Positions 34,975-46,016 of a stretch of 64,000 nucleotides of DNA are shown here, in pieces; position 1 is the first letter of the stretch, and each line of letters begins with the position of its first letter. Location: NCBI RefSeq assembly GCF_014356525.2, contig NC_052510.1:53748045-53812044 (forward strand), read 5' to 3'. A model generated the notes under the pieces. The model made no database searches. It had not been told where the DNA came from and was given only the letters and a program-made list of their open reading frames with translations. The DNA is from Nilaparvata lugens. Its lineage: Eukaryota > Arthropoda > Insecta > Hemiptera > Delphacidae. A program made the translations under genes and the position numbers.

Positions 34975-36056
34975 GTGAGTTAAGTTTCAACACATTATTG
35001 TAATTGATGCCCCATCATTGGCTGTTGTCGGTCTGGTGGTGGGGGAAGTCGGTCTTTGCGAGCTAAATCGCTGCTGGAAGTTTATTCTCACATCTCGGCA
35101 ATCACGAAAATTGTTGCTTCATTCACATTGACTACAGATTTACAGTCAGTCATACTTGATCGTCATTTCAGTGGTGAGTTGATTATTTATTACTTTTTTC
35201 AAATAAATATTATTTTTTCACTTTTGATTACAAATAATTGTCATGGATGTTTGGTTTTTTTAAATTACAGTATTAGTTCCGACAAATGATGTCTATTTTT
35301 CGCCTTCATTGACTGGGCTATATCCAGAATTGTCATGGAATGGAACGGATGCAATAATTGTAATTTAATTACTTCATGATATTTTCCATAGTACTACATT
35401 TACCGTATTAAATTTTATTTTATAAAAACCGCCATTAATAATAATTTCACTTGGATATCATTATTTTCTCCACTTTATGTGGAGTTTTCTGTGGTTCCAT
35501 ATTTCTTCACTTAATATTTCTTACTAATAAGATATTTAACTAACTAATAATTAACTCTTACTAATAATATTTCTTCACTAATATTTCTACTAATAAGATT
35601 ATTACTCATTAAAAGTGAATGAATAATAGTTTGGTAATATTCTTAGTTAAATTTTTTATAATTTACTGAAAAATACTGTATTTGAATTTCGAATATTTGT
35701 TATATATATAGCACATTATTATATTTTTTGAGGGAAAATTGATAATTTTTGGATTCAAATTATAGGCCACCTAAAATCTCAGGATGAATCCGTTATTCGA
35801 TTAACCATTTCATGTGAAAACGTATCAACTTTTATTCGAAAAAATACAGTGACTCTTGATTTATTAATTCATTCCATCAAATAAGATCCTATTTGAAATG
35901 GAAATATTTCAAACAGAGATACTGTAGTGTTTATGGAGGTAGTGTTTGATCCCAGCCCAGTATTTTTCATGCTCTGGAATTTTGAAAACAATTTTCCATT
36001 ATTCAAGTCCACTTTTATGAGGAGATAATCTATATAGGTATAATGAATTTGTAGTG
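34975..36056. other. Intergenic, no clear gene
   Basis: A second open segment with a GTGAGT donor ends at 35173 but has no convincing start. The remainder is AT-rich without recognisable features. Confidence 0.4.
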
Positions 36057-36059
36057 TAA

Positions 36060-36907
36060 GGCCGGTTACAGAGCTCGACCGACCGTCAGTGCGTATGTAC
36101 AATCCTGACCGTACGCATCGATGAATCAGTTTTACTCATTCAGAGCTCGACCGACCGTCAGTGCGTATGCTCCATCCTGATCATACGCATCCATACATCA
36201 GTTTTTCTGACTCACAAAATGGACGCCTTTACAGATTGTTTGATTGCTGCTTATTATCTTCGTAAACAAATGATTAAAAGACGTAGATATCAAGTTCACC
36301 CGATGGTAGCCCAAAGAGCATTTCAAAGGGAATTTAGTAGCTATCATCATATACATCATTGCTTGGGGTGAAGATACATTTTTTAAATACCTCAGAATGT
36401 CCATCAGAAATTTTGATGAGTTATTTCGAGCTTGTATCACCATTGGAAATACTTGCAGTCACTTTAAGCTACGGATCAAATAAATGTAGATAATATTAAT
36501 AATATATGATTTTTTTATAAAAAAAATTTAGAAATGATTGAAGAAATTTATAGAAAAACTCTGAATTCAAATATGACACTATTAATTGAATTCACTCATT
36601 ATGTTATTCAGTTCAATATCAGCTGATTGTCGGGCAGAGGTGTCAGCACATTGGTTATGTTGCGATCGGGCTACTGATCAGTACAGCTCTGAAAGCTTCT
36701 ATTTGTTTCAACAGCGCGTCAGTCGACCGATGGAACGGATGCGCACGAGCTCGACCGATGGTCTTCGTACGCAGTATAAAACGCATGGTCCTGACCGTAC
36801 GCATGCGTGCCGTCAGTCCTGCTCTGTACGGATACATGGAATATCTATGAAAAAGACAAGCGGGACTGACGTAAGCACTGACGGTCGGTCAAGCTCAGTA
36901 ACCGGCC
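36060..36907 (+). mobile_element. PIF/Harbinger-type transposon relic
   Basis: Terminal inverted repeats GGCCGGTTACAGAGCTCGAC and ...GAGC..GTAACCGGCC are flanked by TAA on both sides (36057-36059 and 36908-36910). This is the 3-bp target pattern of PIF/Harbinger. From about 36220 the + strand reads LRKQMIKRRRYQVHPMVAQ and continues in broken frames with MSIRNFDELFR. This resembles the N-terminus of Harbinger transposases (RRxxWVHP ... F-x-LLR). The DDE core is gone. A second internal copy of the terminal sequence lies at about 36140. Confidence 0.78.
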
Positions 36908-36910
36908 TAA

Positions 36911-37713
36911 GCTGAAACATTTTGTAGAATGTCACATCGCATGTGACAGCTGTGAGTTTAACCTGGTACAGTAGTTGTAGTTTGACGTTGAGCAATTAGG
37001 AAGCATTACCAGTTACTGCTTCGCTTTTTATTAACGAGAGAGCCTTGACGAGGCACAAACTAAATATGTATAGACACTGATAATTTCACAGAAAATAACA
37101 TAGAAAATTATTCGCAGATGTACATGTCAAACAAGAGCAAGGGCGAGTTGGAATACGAAAAATATTTAAAATTCAACACCCCCAGTTACTAAAGAGGGTG
37201 TGTTATGCAGCTTCAAACATCAAGTTTGCAAATTTTCAAACGGCCATATCCAATAAACGGTAGCAAATTTTGCAAATCTGATTCCAGATTCGTGTTCCTC
37301 GCATCAAAGAGCATAAGGTCACGAAGTTTGAACGATTTTTATTTTTCATTAAAAAATGAGAAAAACCATTGGCAAGTTTGATCGATTTTTATTTTTCTCA
37401 AAAAAAATAAGAAAAACCATGGACTAACCATCGTGCGTTTTCAAACAGTAGAAAAAAGTATCTCAGATTTGGTTCAAATTCACACCATAGATGAAGCTTT
37501 ACCTGAGAGATGTGGGAGCCAAATTTAGCACCCTCAGCTACTAAACAGGGTCAAAATACATTGACATTCATAAGATATCCCATGATATAACTTATGCGTA
37601 AATGCGTTTCTGGTCTTTCTGGTCTCTGGCGTTTATGGTCAAAATTTCACTGTTAACTCAAACCGATAGTCCTAGTAGTTCTTTTTCGTGAAGCTTATAG
37701 GCCTATAATGTGC
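36911..37713. other. Intergenic, no recognised gene
   Basis: The phrase GATTTTTATTTTTC occurs twice (about 37335 and 37385) within a local imperfect tandem repeat. No exon or transposon ends were recognised. Confidence 0.45.
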
Positions 37714-37905
37714 TCTACCTCCGTAAACGAAGCCATAGTGCATTACGGTGGTTGATGGTAACGTCAGCACAGGTAGGGCTCCTACACCAATAAAAACACT
37801 AGCTGATATAGATCAGTTGAAATCCACAAATAAAGTTTATTGGTGTAGGAGCACTACCTTTGTTGACGTCACCAGAATGCACTATGGCTTTGTTTACGGA
37901 GGTAG
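37714..37905. repeat. Hairpin MITE
   Basis: The element starts CTACCTCCGTAAACGAAGCC and ends with the complement GTTTACGGAGGTAG. Inner arms ACACCAATAAA and TTTATTGGTGT also pair. The sequence is GC-richer than its surroundings and non-coding. Confidence 0.8.
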
Positions 37906-38295
37906 TGATATGTGACGCTAGTAGTCTGGTTGAGAGTTGAAAAACGGCACTCATACTGAGCCGTTCTTACACTCACAAATGGCCAAAACAGAATCGACAG
38001 TAATCGGCTTGAGATAACAAAAACCTGCTTGTAATTTGGAACATAAACGACATAAATGACCTTATAGGATATCTTCTTATGCTATATTTTTGCTATGATA
38101 CTTATCAGTTTGCCAAATACATATAAATAATTCAAAAATACATGAAAAACAAAATTCAGTTTCTTACACTTGAAATTCACTAACAAAATTACAAAAGCCT
38201 TCATTGAAACAACTACTTTTTTGAAAGTGTTTTCTAAATTTTTTGTTTCATACAGTAACGTTTTTTTTCTTTTTTTCCCCAATTGGAGTGCTTAA

Positions 38296-38492
38296 TTAAG
38301 CTGGGTTTACACCAAAGTTATTAACAAAATGTGAATAACTTAATCCTTATAGATTCTATTAGATTGAACGGAACTTGACAAACACAAATGTTCATCATGT
38401 ATGTGATAAGATATGTTCAATCTAATAGAATCTCTACGTAAGGATCAAGTTTTTAACATTTTGTTATCAACTTTTATGTAAACACAGCTTAA
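38296..38492. repeat. Hairpin MITE, family M8 copy 2
   Basis: The ends TTAAGCTGGGTTTACACC and ...GTAAACACAGCTTAA, with the shared arm ATTCTATTAGATTGAAC, place it with 34349-34542. Nearby (38130-38180 and 38600-38740), sequence with AACTGAATTTTGTTTTTCATG repeats in both orientations. Confidence 0.72.
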
Positions 38493-38800
38493 CTGGATGC
38501 TCGTTGTTAGCGCACAAACTATGTTTTGCTGGCAACGCCAATATTACCGTATATATTAGATAATTATTTAGTTTCAATGAAAGCTTTTGTAATTTTGTTA
38601 ATAAACTTCCAATGTAAGAAACTGAATTTTGTTTTTCATGTATTTGTGAATTATTTATATGAATTTGGCAAAACTGATAAGTATCATAACGAAAATATAG
38701 CATAAGAAACTGAATCTTGTTTTTCATGTACTTGTGAATTTAGTTTCTTTTAGTTCCATGGATAAGTTGACAATAAATTGTTTTTCATTTTGCAGACGAA

Positions 38801-39148
38801 ATGCACAACACCCATCTCATTGTGATGGTGCTGGTAATTTGGGCATCGTTTGATAGCTGTTTGTTGGCGGTGGAGGGGATGGATTACCTGGAGTTCCGGT
38901 GCCAGGCGATTTGTCAGACGACAGACACCGACCATCAGTGCAACCATTGCCGGTCCCGGCTGCCGATCCGGTTCGGCAAACGCAACACCATTCAGTTCCA
39001 GCTGAGGACGCAGCAGCCGGCACCTTGCTGCAGTGAGGTGCCGCGGCTGCTCACCCTACTGCTGCAGCATGCTAGCAGCTTGGTGCAGAAGTCGTTTCCC
39101 AATAACGACCGACAGGATGGACTACAGTTTCAGCTCGAGTACAAATAA
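38801..39148 (+). CDS. Secreted cysteine-rich peptide precursor with RFGKR site
   Basis: The frame has 115 codons and starts five bases after a good splice acceptor (TTTCATTTTGCAG), so a non-coding 5' exon is expected upstream. Residues 1-24 look like a signal peptide, with a hydrophobic core LIVMVLVIWA and a small-residue end. The next part has four cysteines (C34, C38, C47, C50) and then CRSRLPIRFGKR. Gly59-Lys60-Arg61 is the classic amidation plus dibasic cleavage signal, predicting a peptide ending in RLPIRF-amide. C76-C77 lie in the C-terminal part. The stop TAA at 39146-39148 overlaps an AATAAA signal (39144-39149). Codon composition is GC-richer than the surroundings. I do not recognise the family. 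Alternatives are a non-hormonal secreted protein or an unrelated open frame. Confidence 0.62.
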   Translation: MHNTHLIVMVLVIWASFDSCLLAVEGMDYLEFRCQAICQTTDTDHQCNHCRSRLPIRFGKRNTIQFQLRTQQPAPCCSEVPRLLTLLLQHASSLVQKSFPNNDRQDGLQFQLEYK

Positions 39149-39178
39149 AAACAGTGACTAGTGTTGGGGAGGTTGCAG

Positions 39179-40252
39179 CTGTAGTGAGGTCCAAGTTATA
39201 ATGGCAGTATTTAATTAACATTTGTGTTTAATTATTAATTCTAGGGTAGCAACACTATAGATTTCTCTGGCTTTAAATTTATCATGTTTTTTAATATTTT
39301 CCAATGTATTAATGCATTTTCAACAGTAATAATTTATTGCTTCACCTTTCTAATTAACACATATACAAAATGCTGTTTAGTATACTGTATATTTTAAATG
39401 TAAATTTGATATGACAACCTCATTTAGACTATTTTTATCGAAATTAGGGGAGAAACAGTTTTGGGTTTACAAAATCAAATTAATGATTGGGAGGGAATCA
39501 ACAGGATAAACTAAAACTGTTTCTTTTGATTATTTTATCAAAATTAGGGAGAGAAACAGTTTTGGGTTTACAACATCAAATTAATGATTGGGAGGGAATC
39601 AACAGGATAAACTAGAACTGTTTCTCTCTCTAAACTGTTTCTTTTGATAAAAAAGTCTAAATAAGGTTCCGGTTATGTCATATAAAATGTAGGTACATTC
39701 AAAATATACTGTAGGCTATACTAAAAATGTTGTATCTGTGGTAATTAGAAAGGTGAAGTAATACATTGAAAATTGAAAATGCATTAATAAATTGGAAAAT
39801 ATTAAAAACATGATAAATTTAAAGCCAGAGAAATCTAGTGTTGCTACCCTATTCTATCATTCGACAAAGCAGATAGCGGATCCTTTTCTCTACCTAAACA
39901 ACGTTTCCAGATCGTGTTTTAACAATGCAAAAATATATTTAAATAAAATATTATCTAATCTCAATTATGAACATTCATTTATTCAATCATCGATAAATAT
40001 TTTTTCTTGGCGCATAATAATATAATAATTGATTAGATTATTAAAAAAAAACTGTTAATATTGCATCAAATATACCAGTATCAGCTACATGTTCATGGTT
40101 TAAGTGGTAGAGTGGACATTATAGCACAAACTTCGCCACGTCAACGAATTGAATTCTATTCTATTAATTCTATGTTCTATAAAAGGCAGAAAATCGGAAA
40201 CTCTGTTCTCCTATATTTCTCCACTTTCATTACAACGTGGACCTCACTATAA
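39179..40252. repeat. MITE family M3, copy b, with nested hairpin
   Basis: Outer ends are GTAGTGAGGTCCAAGTTATA and CGTGGACCTCACTATA. A second, large palindrome (39243-39853) is nested inside, with arms GGGTAGCAACACTATAGATT and AATCTAGTGTTGCTACCC. It contains a tandem duplication of about 110 bp (GAGAAACAGTTTTGGGTTTA at about 39448 and 39549). A tRNA-like AAGTGGTAGAG word occurs near 40098. Confidence 0.72.
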
Positions 40253-40531
40253 GATAGGAGTGGGCTAAATGTGAAAAAGTTACACAGTGCTCTAGTTTTG
40301 TTGTCTATATCAACTTATTCATTTAATTTAAATAGTAATATACATGGTGGGGTGGCCCAAAAGTAGCGTGATTCATAAGGTTACGTAAGCTAAACGGAAA
40401 GCATGCTGCTACACACAGAGACATTGGTAGCGTGAACTGTAGGGTCTACAGCTACTATGGGAAAGCGGAATTGAAAACGTCATGTGTACGTTTCACTTCC
40501 GGACATTTCCAATTCCGTATTCCCTTTGTTG

Positions 40532-40748
40532 CTATAGTGAGGTCCACGTTATAATGACAGTATTTGATCAACTTCGGTTTTGCTATCCTTGTCTATCATT
40601 TGACAAAGCCGGTGGTACTATCCTTTTCTAGGTCCACAACGATGACAATTATGTTTTCGACAGTGTAGAAATATAATTAATGCAGAGAATCGGCATCACT
40701 ATTCTTCTATCTTTTTCCACTGCCATTATAACGTGGACTACACTATAT
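40532..40748. repeat. MITE family M3, copy c
   Basis: Ends are GCTATAGTGAGGTCCACG and ACGTGGACTACACTATA. The interior TTTGATCAACTT(C/T)GGTTTTG is shared with copy f at 45795-46016. Confidence 0.78.
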
Positions 40749-41338
40749 CATTCAACAAAGTCGATAGCGCTATCTCTTTCTTGCTTTGCTCTGTTGCCAG
40801 ATCGTCTTTTAACAATGTAGAATATTAATAATTAACAAAATATTTCATCTTAATTATGAAAAATAAAATTTCTTGCATATATAATTTCTTAAATTATAAT
40901 TATTTTAAACGAGGATGATCAGTTAATATTACAAATGGAAATTACTGAGATATTGCAATTATTCAAATGCTAATGAATTAATTATTATTATTAAACGAAA
41001 GTCCAAATTAAATGCTGTAATTCACCCCGAAGACTTCTGCTACTGCAAATATTGACAACAGGGTAAACAGCTAGATGGAAATTCAATTAATTTTAGAATA
41101 GTAGCGCTCATTTAATTTCCATCTAGCTGTTTACCCTGTTGTCAATATTTGCAGTAGCAGAAGTCTTCGGGGTGAATTACAGCATTTAATTTGGATTTTT
41201 GTTTAATAATAATAGATAATATTACATCAATAAACCTGTATCAGCTACCGTCTATAGAAGGCATTGAAAAAACAGAGGTTCGGCAACGTTTTTCTTCTAT
41301 CTTTCTCCTCTGCCATTATAACGTGAACCTCACTATAG
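40749..41338. repeat. MITE family M3, copy d, carrying an M2 hairpin
   Basis: The sequence begins directly with M3 interior (ATTCAACAAAGTCGATAGCG) after copy c and finishes with TATAACGTGAACCTCACTAT. Within it, 40971-41216 is a second copy of the M2 hairpin (TGCTGTAATTCACCCCGAAG arms), so M2 inserted into M3. Confidence 0.7.
40971..41216. repeat. Hairpin MITE, family M2 copy 2
   Basis: Long near-perfect arms share TCTGCTACTGCA.ATATTGACA and CAGCTAGATGGAAATTC with 240-428. The loop is about 25 bp. Confidence 0.78.
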
Positions 41339-41345
41339 AAGCCGC

Positions 41346-41545
41346 TACTATAGTGAGTTCCACGTTATAATGGCAGTGTAGGAAGATGGGAGAAAAGGGT
41401 TGCCAGATCTCAGCTTTGCCACCCAAACAGCTGATACTGGTATATCTGATTAATTTTACTGTTCATTATTGTTGAAAATAGTTGATCATATTTTATTTGT
41501 CAAGGAATTATATTTTCTCAATTAATATTTAGAAATTATATTAGA
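41346..41545. repeat. MITE family M3, copy e, truncated
   Basis: The left end CTATAGTGAGTTCCACGTTA and the interior AGATGGGAGAAAAGG are present. No right end is found before the next element. Confidence 0.6.
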
Positions 41546-41590
41546 CAGTCAGAATTCAATACAATTCGGCTTTAATTCAAGCCGGTTTAA

Positions 41591-41774
41591 GGTAGGCGCA
41601 CACAGATCGTCATCGGACGATTATATGATTTGAAGCATTGCTTTAAACTGGAGTGCGCATACCTATCCGCATCGTATTGGTATGCGCACTCCTATTGAAA
41701 ACAATGCATCAAATCTAATCGTCTGATGCGTGCCGTCCGTCCGATGACGGCATGATCTGTGTGCGCCTAACTTT
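41591..41774. repeat. Hairpin MITE, family M4 copy 1
   Basis: Ends are TAGGCGCACACAGATCGTCA and ATCTGTGTGCGCCTA, with arms of TATGCGCACTCC type. Copy 2 is at 50598-50784. Confidence 0.8.
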
Positions 41775-41920
41775 AGAGTCAGAATTGAATAAAATTCAGC
41801 TTCAATTCAAGTACCGGTATAGAGTAAAAGTGGAATGTGATTTCTACAGTTCTGTAATCATTCATTAGTGATCGAGTCAACATTTTATAATATACAAATT
41901 CAATTATAGAGTGAGGTCAC

Positions 41921-42196
41921 AGAATAGGTACAGAATGGAAACTGTAATCAAACGCCTATCTAACCAATGCTTTTTACATGACGCAAATAGTAGACACATC
42001 ACGTAACCTTGGGAAGTTCCAATCCTGGTCTTCTGATTGGCTCGTGGCAGTGAACGAGATCAATTGATCCGGATCATTAAAGTGATCCGAACCTACCATC
42101 AATACTATTACAATGCAGCGCTTCCTAACAAGATGGCGGATTTTTGCGTCAGGGTACTAGCCAAGTTTCCATACTATAAGTATACTGTGGTGAGGT
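41921..42196 (+). repeat. Dispersed repeat R, copy 1
   Basis: About 275 bp here recurs at 43781-44064. Both copies carry GATTGGCTCGTGGCAGTGAA, GATCAATTGATCCGGATCAT and AACAAGATGGCGGATTTTTG. Both keep an open frame of about 50 codons (MARGSE.DQLIRIIKVIRTY). There is no known homologue, and the frame may persist only because the copies are young. Confidence 0.7.
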
Positions 42197-42337
42197 GTCC
42201 ATTAAACGGTCAAATATCTTCGTTCAAGTTCTGTCAGATGTATGAAATAGTATACAAAATGCAGATTTCTATTAGTGACAATTGCCAAATAATATTGAAT
42301 TATTTCCCCAGGTATCTATCACAGTAACTTTGAAGCT

Positions 42338-42965
42338 CTAAAACAGTTTAAAAAATGCCTCCTCTCTTGACTGTGGAAGAACGAGCTGAAATAGCAGCTC
42401 TTTCTGAGTTCTGGGGATCTGTGGTGCGAGTACAAAGATTGTGGAGGGCTAAACGAGAGATCAATGGAACACTGGATGCAAAAACATTGAGATCTTTTTT
42501 AAGAATCGTTGCAACATAGCAACGTGAAAGACCACTCTCACGAGATCCTTGATACAGTGATTTCTTAGGGCTCCTCATAAACATTTCACGAACTCTGTCA
42601 ACATTCACTGCTGCCCTTGACGTTGATGGTCTTCCTGATCGTCTCCTATCTGCGACACTCCCTGTTGTTAGTAATTGGAATGGCAATTTTTAACAGTTTT
42701 TGCTTCCAGTGTTGCATGGATCCCTCGTTCCGCCCTCCACCATCTTTGTACTCGCACCACAGATCCTCAGACTTCATAACGAGCATCTATTTCGGCTCGT
42801 TCTTCCACAGTCAAGAGGGGGCATTTTTAAACTGAAACAAATGAAAATTGGTGTTAAACACAACCTCAAGGAGTGCTCTATCTAACAAAAATGTAGTTTT
42901 AACAAAATTGGTTCATAAATAAATTATAGCTCTATAAAAATGGGGAGTGACTTATCAGACACACT
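42338..42965. mobile_element. Foldback DNA element with HTH transposase remnant, copy 1
   Basis: The arms pair: 42354-42420 (PPLLTVEERAEIAAL coding sense on +) with 42780-42835 (same sense on -). The right end carries GGGAGTGACTTATCAGACAC as in the element at 52757. The left TIR is missing. A minus-strand frame (42686-42348) has GSVADRRRSGRPSTSR followed by a helix-turn-helix-like stretch. This is the DNA-binding part of mariner-like or DUF4817-type transposases. Confidence 0.65.
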
Positions 42966-43780
42966 GTACAATGCAAATTGGGTGAATTGATTTCCACACA
43001 TGGATATAAATGAGAAATAACTTTATTCAAATCTTTACCATCTAAAATACAAAAGTCTCACATAAATGAATATTCATTTACAAGACGTGGAACATAGTTT
43101 AAGTTTATTAAACTATAATAAAATTAATAATCTGCAACTCAGAGGTTAACTTTAAAAATAAACTGTCATTTTTCGTTGAGATTTTTTTTTTGGTTTTGGT
43201 AAAACAATTTTTAAATAACGTAATATCCACTAAAACTATAATAAATAAATGTAGCTTTGTATCGTTTTATGAATACGGTTGAGGGATATGAATCAATGAA
43301 TGACCCAGCGGTTAGCATCAATCTCATGAGATATGCCTCAATAGCAGTTGTGTTTTAGAACCAACGTAGAAACTCAAGTCCTTCAACTTCCATGATCATC
43401 CCACAAATTACCCACGAACAAACCTAGCACTTCATAATAAACAAAACTAATGATCCAATAAGTTTTGATCAACTTGAAATTAAGCGTTAATTCACTCCGG
43501 AATGCCCTATCCACAAATGAAGTTATGTATTGAAATTAAGCGTTAATTCACTTCGTAATGACCTATCCACAAATGGAGTTATGCACGGTTGAGTTAATAA
43601 CAGCCAAAACATTGCTTTTGTTCATGAAAAAAATAAAATAACAAAATCAAGGTTAATTTATTAATAAAGGTTAATGAATAGATTTGTTGATATTCATTGA
43701 TAGGTGAAATTTCTGATCCAATACAATATCGGATAATATTGATAGTTTTTAGATAACTTGACAGCTCATGGTAGAACAAC
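42966..43780. other. Intergenic, no recognised gene
   Basis: A local duplication of GAAATTAAGCGTTAATTCAC is seen at about 43477 and 43534. Otherwise nothing can be supported. Confidence 0.45.
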
Positions 43781-44064
43781 AGAATAGGTACAGAATGGAA
43801 ACTGTCAATAAAACGCCTATCTACCGCGCAAATACCAGACAGACAGTATCTGGCGCAAATACCAGACACGTCACGTGACCTTGGGAAGTTCCAATCCTGG
43901 TCTTCTGATTGGCTCGTGGCAGTGAACAAGATCAATTGATCCGGATCATTAAAGTGATCCGAACCTACCATCGATACTATTACAATGCGGCACTTCCTAA
44001 CAAGATGGCGGATTTTTGCGACAGGGTACTAGCCAAGTTTCCATACTGTATGTATACTGTGGTT
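43781..44064 (+). repeat. Dispersed repeat R, copy 2
   Basis: This matches 41921-42196 with scattered substitutions and a short internal duplication (CGCAAATACCAGACA twice at about 43828 and 43853). Confidence 0.7.
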
Positions 44065-45547
44065 GAACGTTGTGTAAAAGAAGGAGGTGAACATTAGAAC
44101 GTTTCTAACAAAATATATGCATAACTCATGTATCAATTCATAATGAATATTTGGGATTATTCCACATTTTTATCAAATAAATTTTCTTGTCTAATGCAAA
44201 GCAAACGTACGGTTGAAAGAAATGAGCATTACAATATACATAATATTATTCACATTATTAATGAACGGTTCACTCATTCCTATTACAGGTATTGGACTAA
44301 AAAGCTTGAAAATAAACATATTTTAATAAATAAATGAAGGGCTCAGAGAAATAATACACATAGTCACAAAAAGCAAATTTTACAGGAGAATTTTTGAAGA
44401 AAATGCTACATGGACTCTGTTAATTTTTCCTCTGATCTTGTTCGTTATTACATGTCAAGCCATGGACTTTGTGCGTTACTACTCTGTATGCTATTACCGT
44501 ACTTCTTCTGCTTATATCTAGGACTATGTTCAATATATCTCTGTATTATTTCGCATGGCAATAGTACAGAATGATAGCCAACTGTTGCAATGAAAATCTC
44601 AATTTTGAAAATTTTGGACTATGTGCGTTATTCCTCTGAGCCCTTAAATATGTTTTAAAAATAAAACATAAAATATTTTAACAGAATATCGTGATTAAAA
44701 ATGTACTAAACACCCAACTAATATCAATCAATTTCAAGATGCGTCAACGCTTGAGAGGAGAGTGCCAAAAGTTCATCGGCTGACAACCAGTTATTATTGG
44801 GTTTACAATCAAGAAAGGACAGGACTAAAAATGATGAAATTAAACAAAAATAGACATAAATATTGAGAAAATATATGATGACACTAGGCTTCTTTCGTAT
44901 GAATATCGTTCGAGCTAGCTGATAAACGTTTGATACATTCCTCTCACAGCGATTAGCACCTTTGAGAAAATTTAAATTAAAATCTAGAAGGAAAATGTTA
45001 TAATTTCAATTAATAGCTTTATTATAATATCATGGAATATCATTTCATAGAGCAGCAACAAGGCCTATCACGTTCGATGGAAGAGAATTCAAGAACGGCA
45101 AGTTGTGTATAATTCAATCTAGCTACACAGTTGATAAATATTTCAAAGATAAATGATCAGCGTTCAACAAATTATTCAAACAAGAGAAACAGCTATCACA
45201 GCATTTGGGGATAACTATTTTTTACAGACGGATAAAATATTATTTAGGAGCAATTGTTACATATTGCTGAAAAGGTGATCAGATTCTAGATACTAAGAGC
45301 TAAACCTAACATCACTGTGGGGGAATTCGGATATAAATGAGTTGTGTTTGTAACGTCTCCAATGATTGCAAATCGATTTGAATGAAGCCAGCAATGATCA
45401 ATATGGTACTCAGCTACATTCTGAAAAAATCAAAGGAAATATAATTAAACAGAATCCTATTAGATAATCCTATCACAACATTGATATACTATTAAAACTG
45501 TACTGCAATTCAAAAATAATAGCACTAGATATTATGTACTCTCAGGT
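44065..45547. other. Intergenic, no recognised gene
   Basis: AT-rich sequence. No exon, RNA gene or transposon ends could be supported. Confidence 0.5.
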
Positions 45548-45693
45548 CCGGTTGCACAAAAGCCAGTTAAATTTTAATCGTGATAAATTTCAGGAGAACC
45601 AATCAGAGAAGGCCTTTTTGATAAGACGGTTTCTCTTATTGGTTCTCGTGGAATTAATTACGGTTGAAATTCAACTGGTTTTTGTGCAACCGG
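45548..45693. repeat. Hairpin MITE, family M1 copy 4
   Basis: Ends are CCGGTTGCACAAAAGCC and TTTTTGTGCAACCGG, with the same AACCAATCAGAGAA arms as the other three copies. Confidence 0.8.
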
Positions 45694-45794
45694 TAGTCAG
45701 AATATTACAATAGCCTACATTATTGACCAACAGGATATTATTTGGTCACCTCTTGATAATTCCCTCCTTGAGTGGGATAGAAATGGAAACCCAA

Positions 45795-46016
45795 CTATAG
45801 TGAGGTCCACGTTATAATGACAGTATTTGATCAACTTTGGTTTTGCTATCCTTGTCTATCATTCGACAAAGCTGGTGGTACTATCCTTTTCTAGGTCCAC
45901 AATGATGACGATTATGTTTTTGACAGTGTAGAAATATAATTAATCAAAGCAAGAGAATCGGCATCGCTATTCTTCTATCTTTATCCACTGCCATTATAAG
46001 GTGGCCCACACTATAG
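45795..46016. repeat. MITE family M3, copy f
   Basis: Complete ends are CTATAGTGAGGTCCACG and GGTGGCCCACACTATAG. The interior is closely similar to copy c. Confidence 0.8.

Noticed and set aside
36586..36915. Open frame of 109 codons on +
   Set aside because: It lies in the right part of the Harbinger relic and includes its TIR. The codons follow repeated CTCGACCGACC-type words and not a protein.
42037..42327. Host gene from the MARGSE-type frame
   Set aside because: The same frame occurs in a second repeat copy at 43909. There are no splice sites or homology, so it is treated as repeat sequence.
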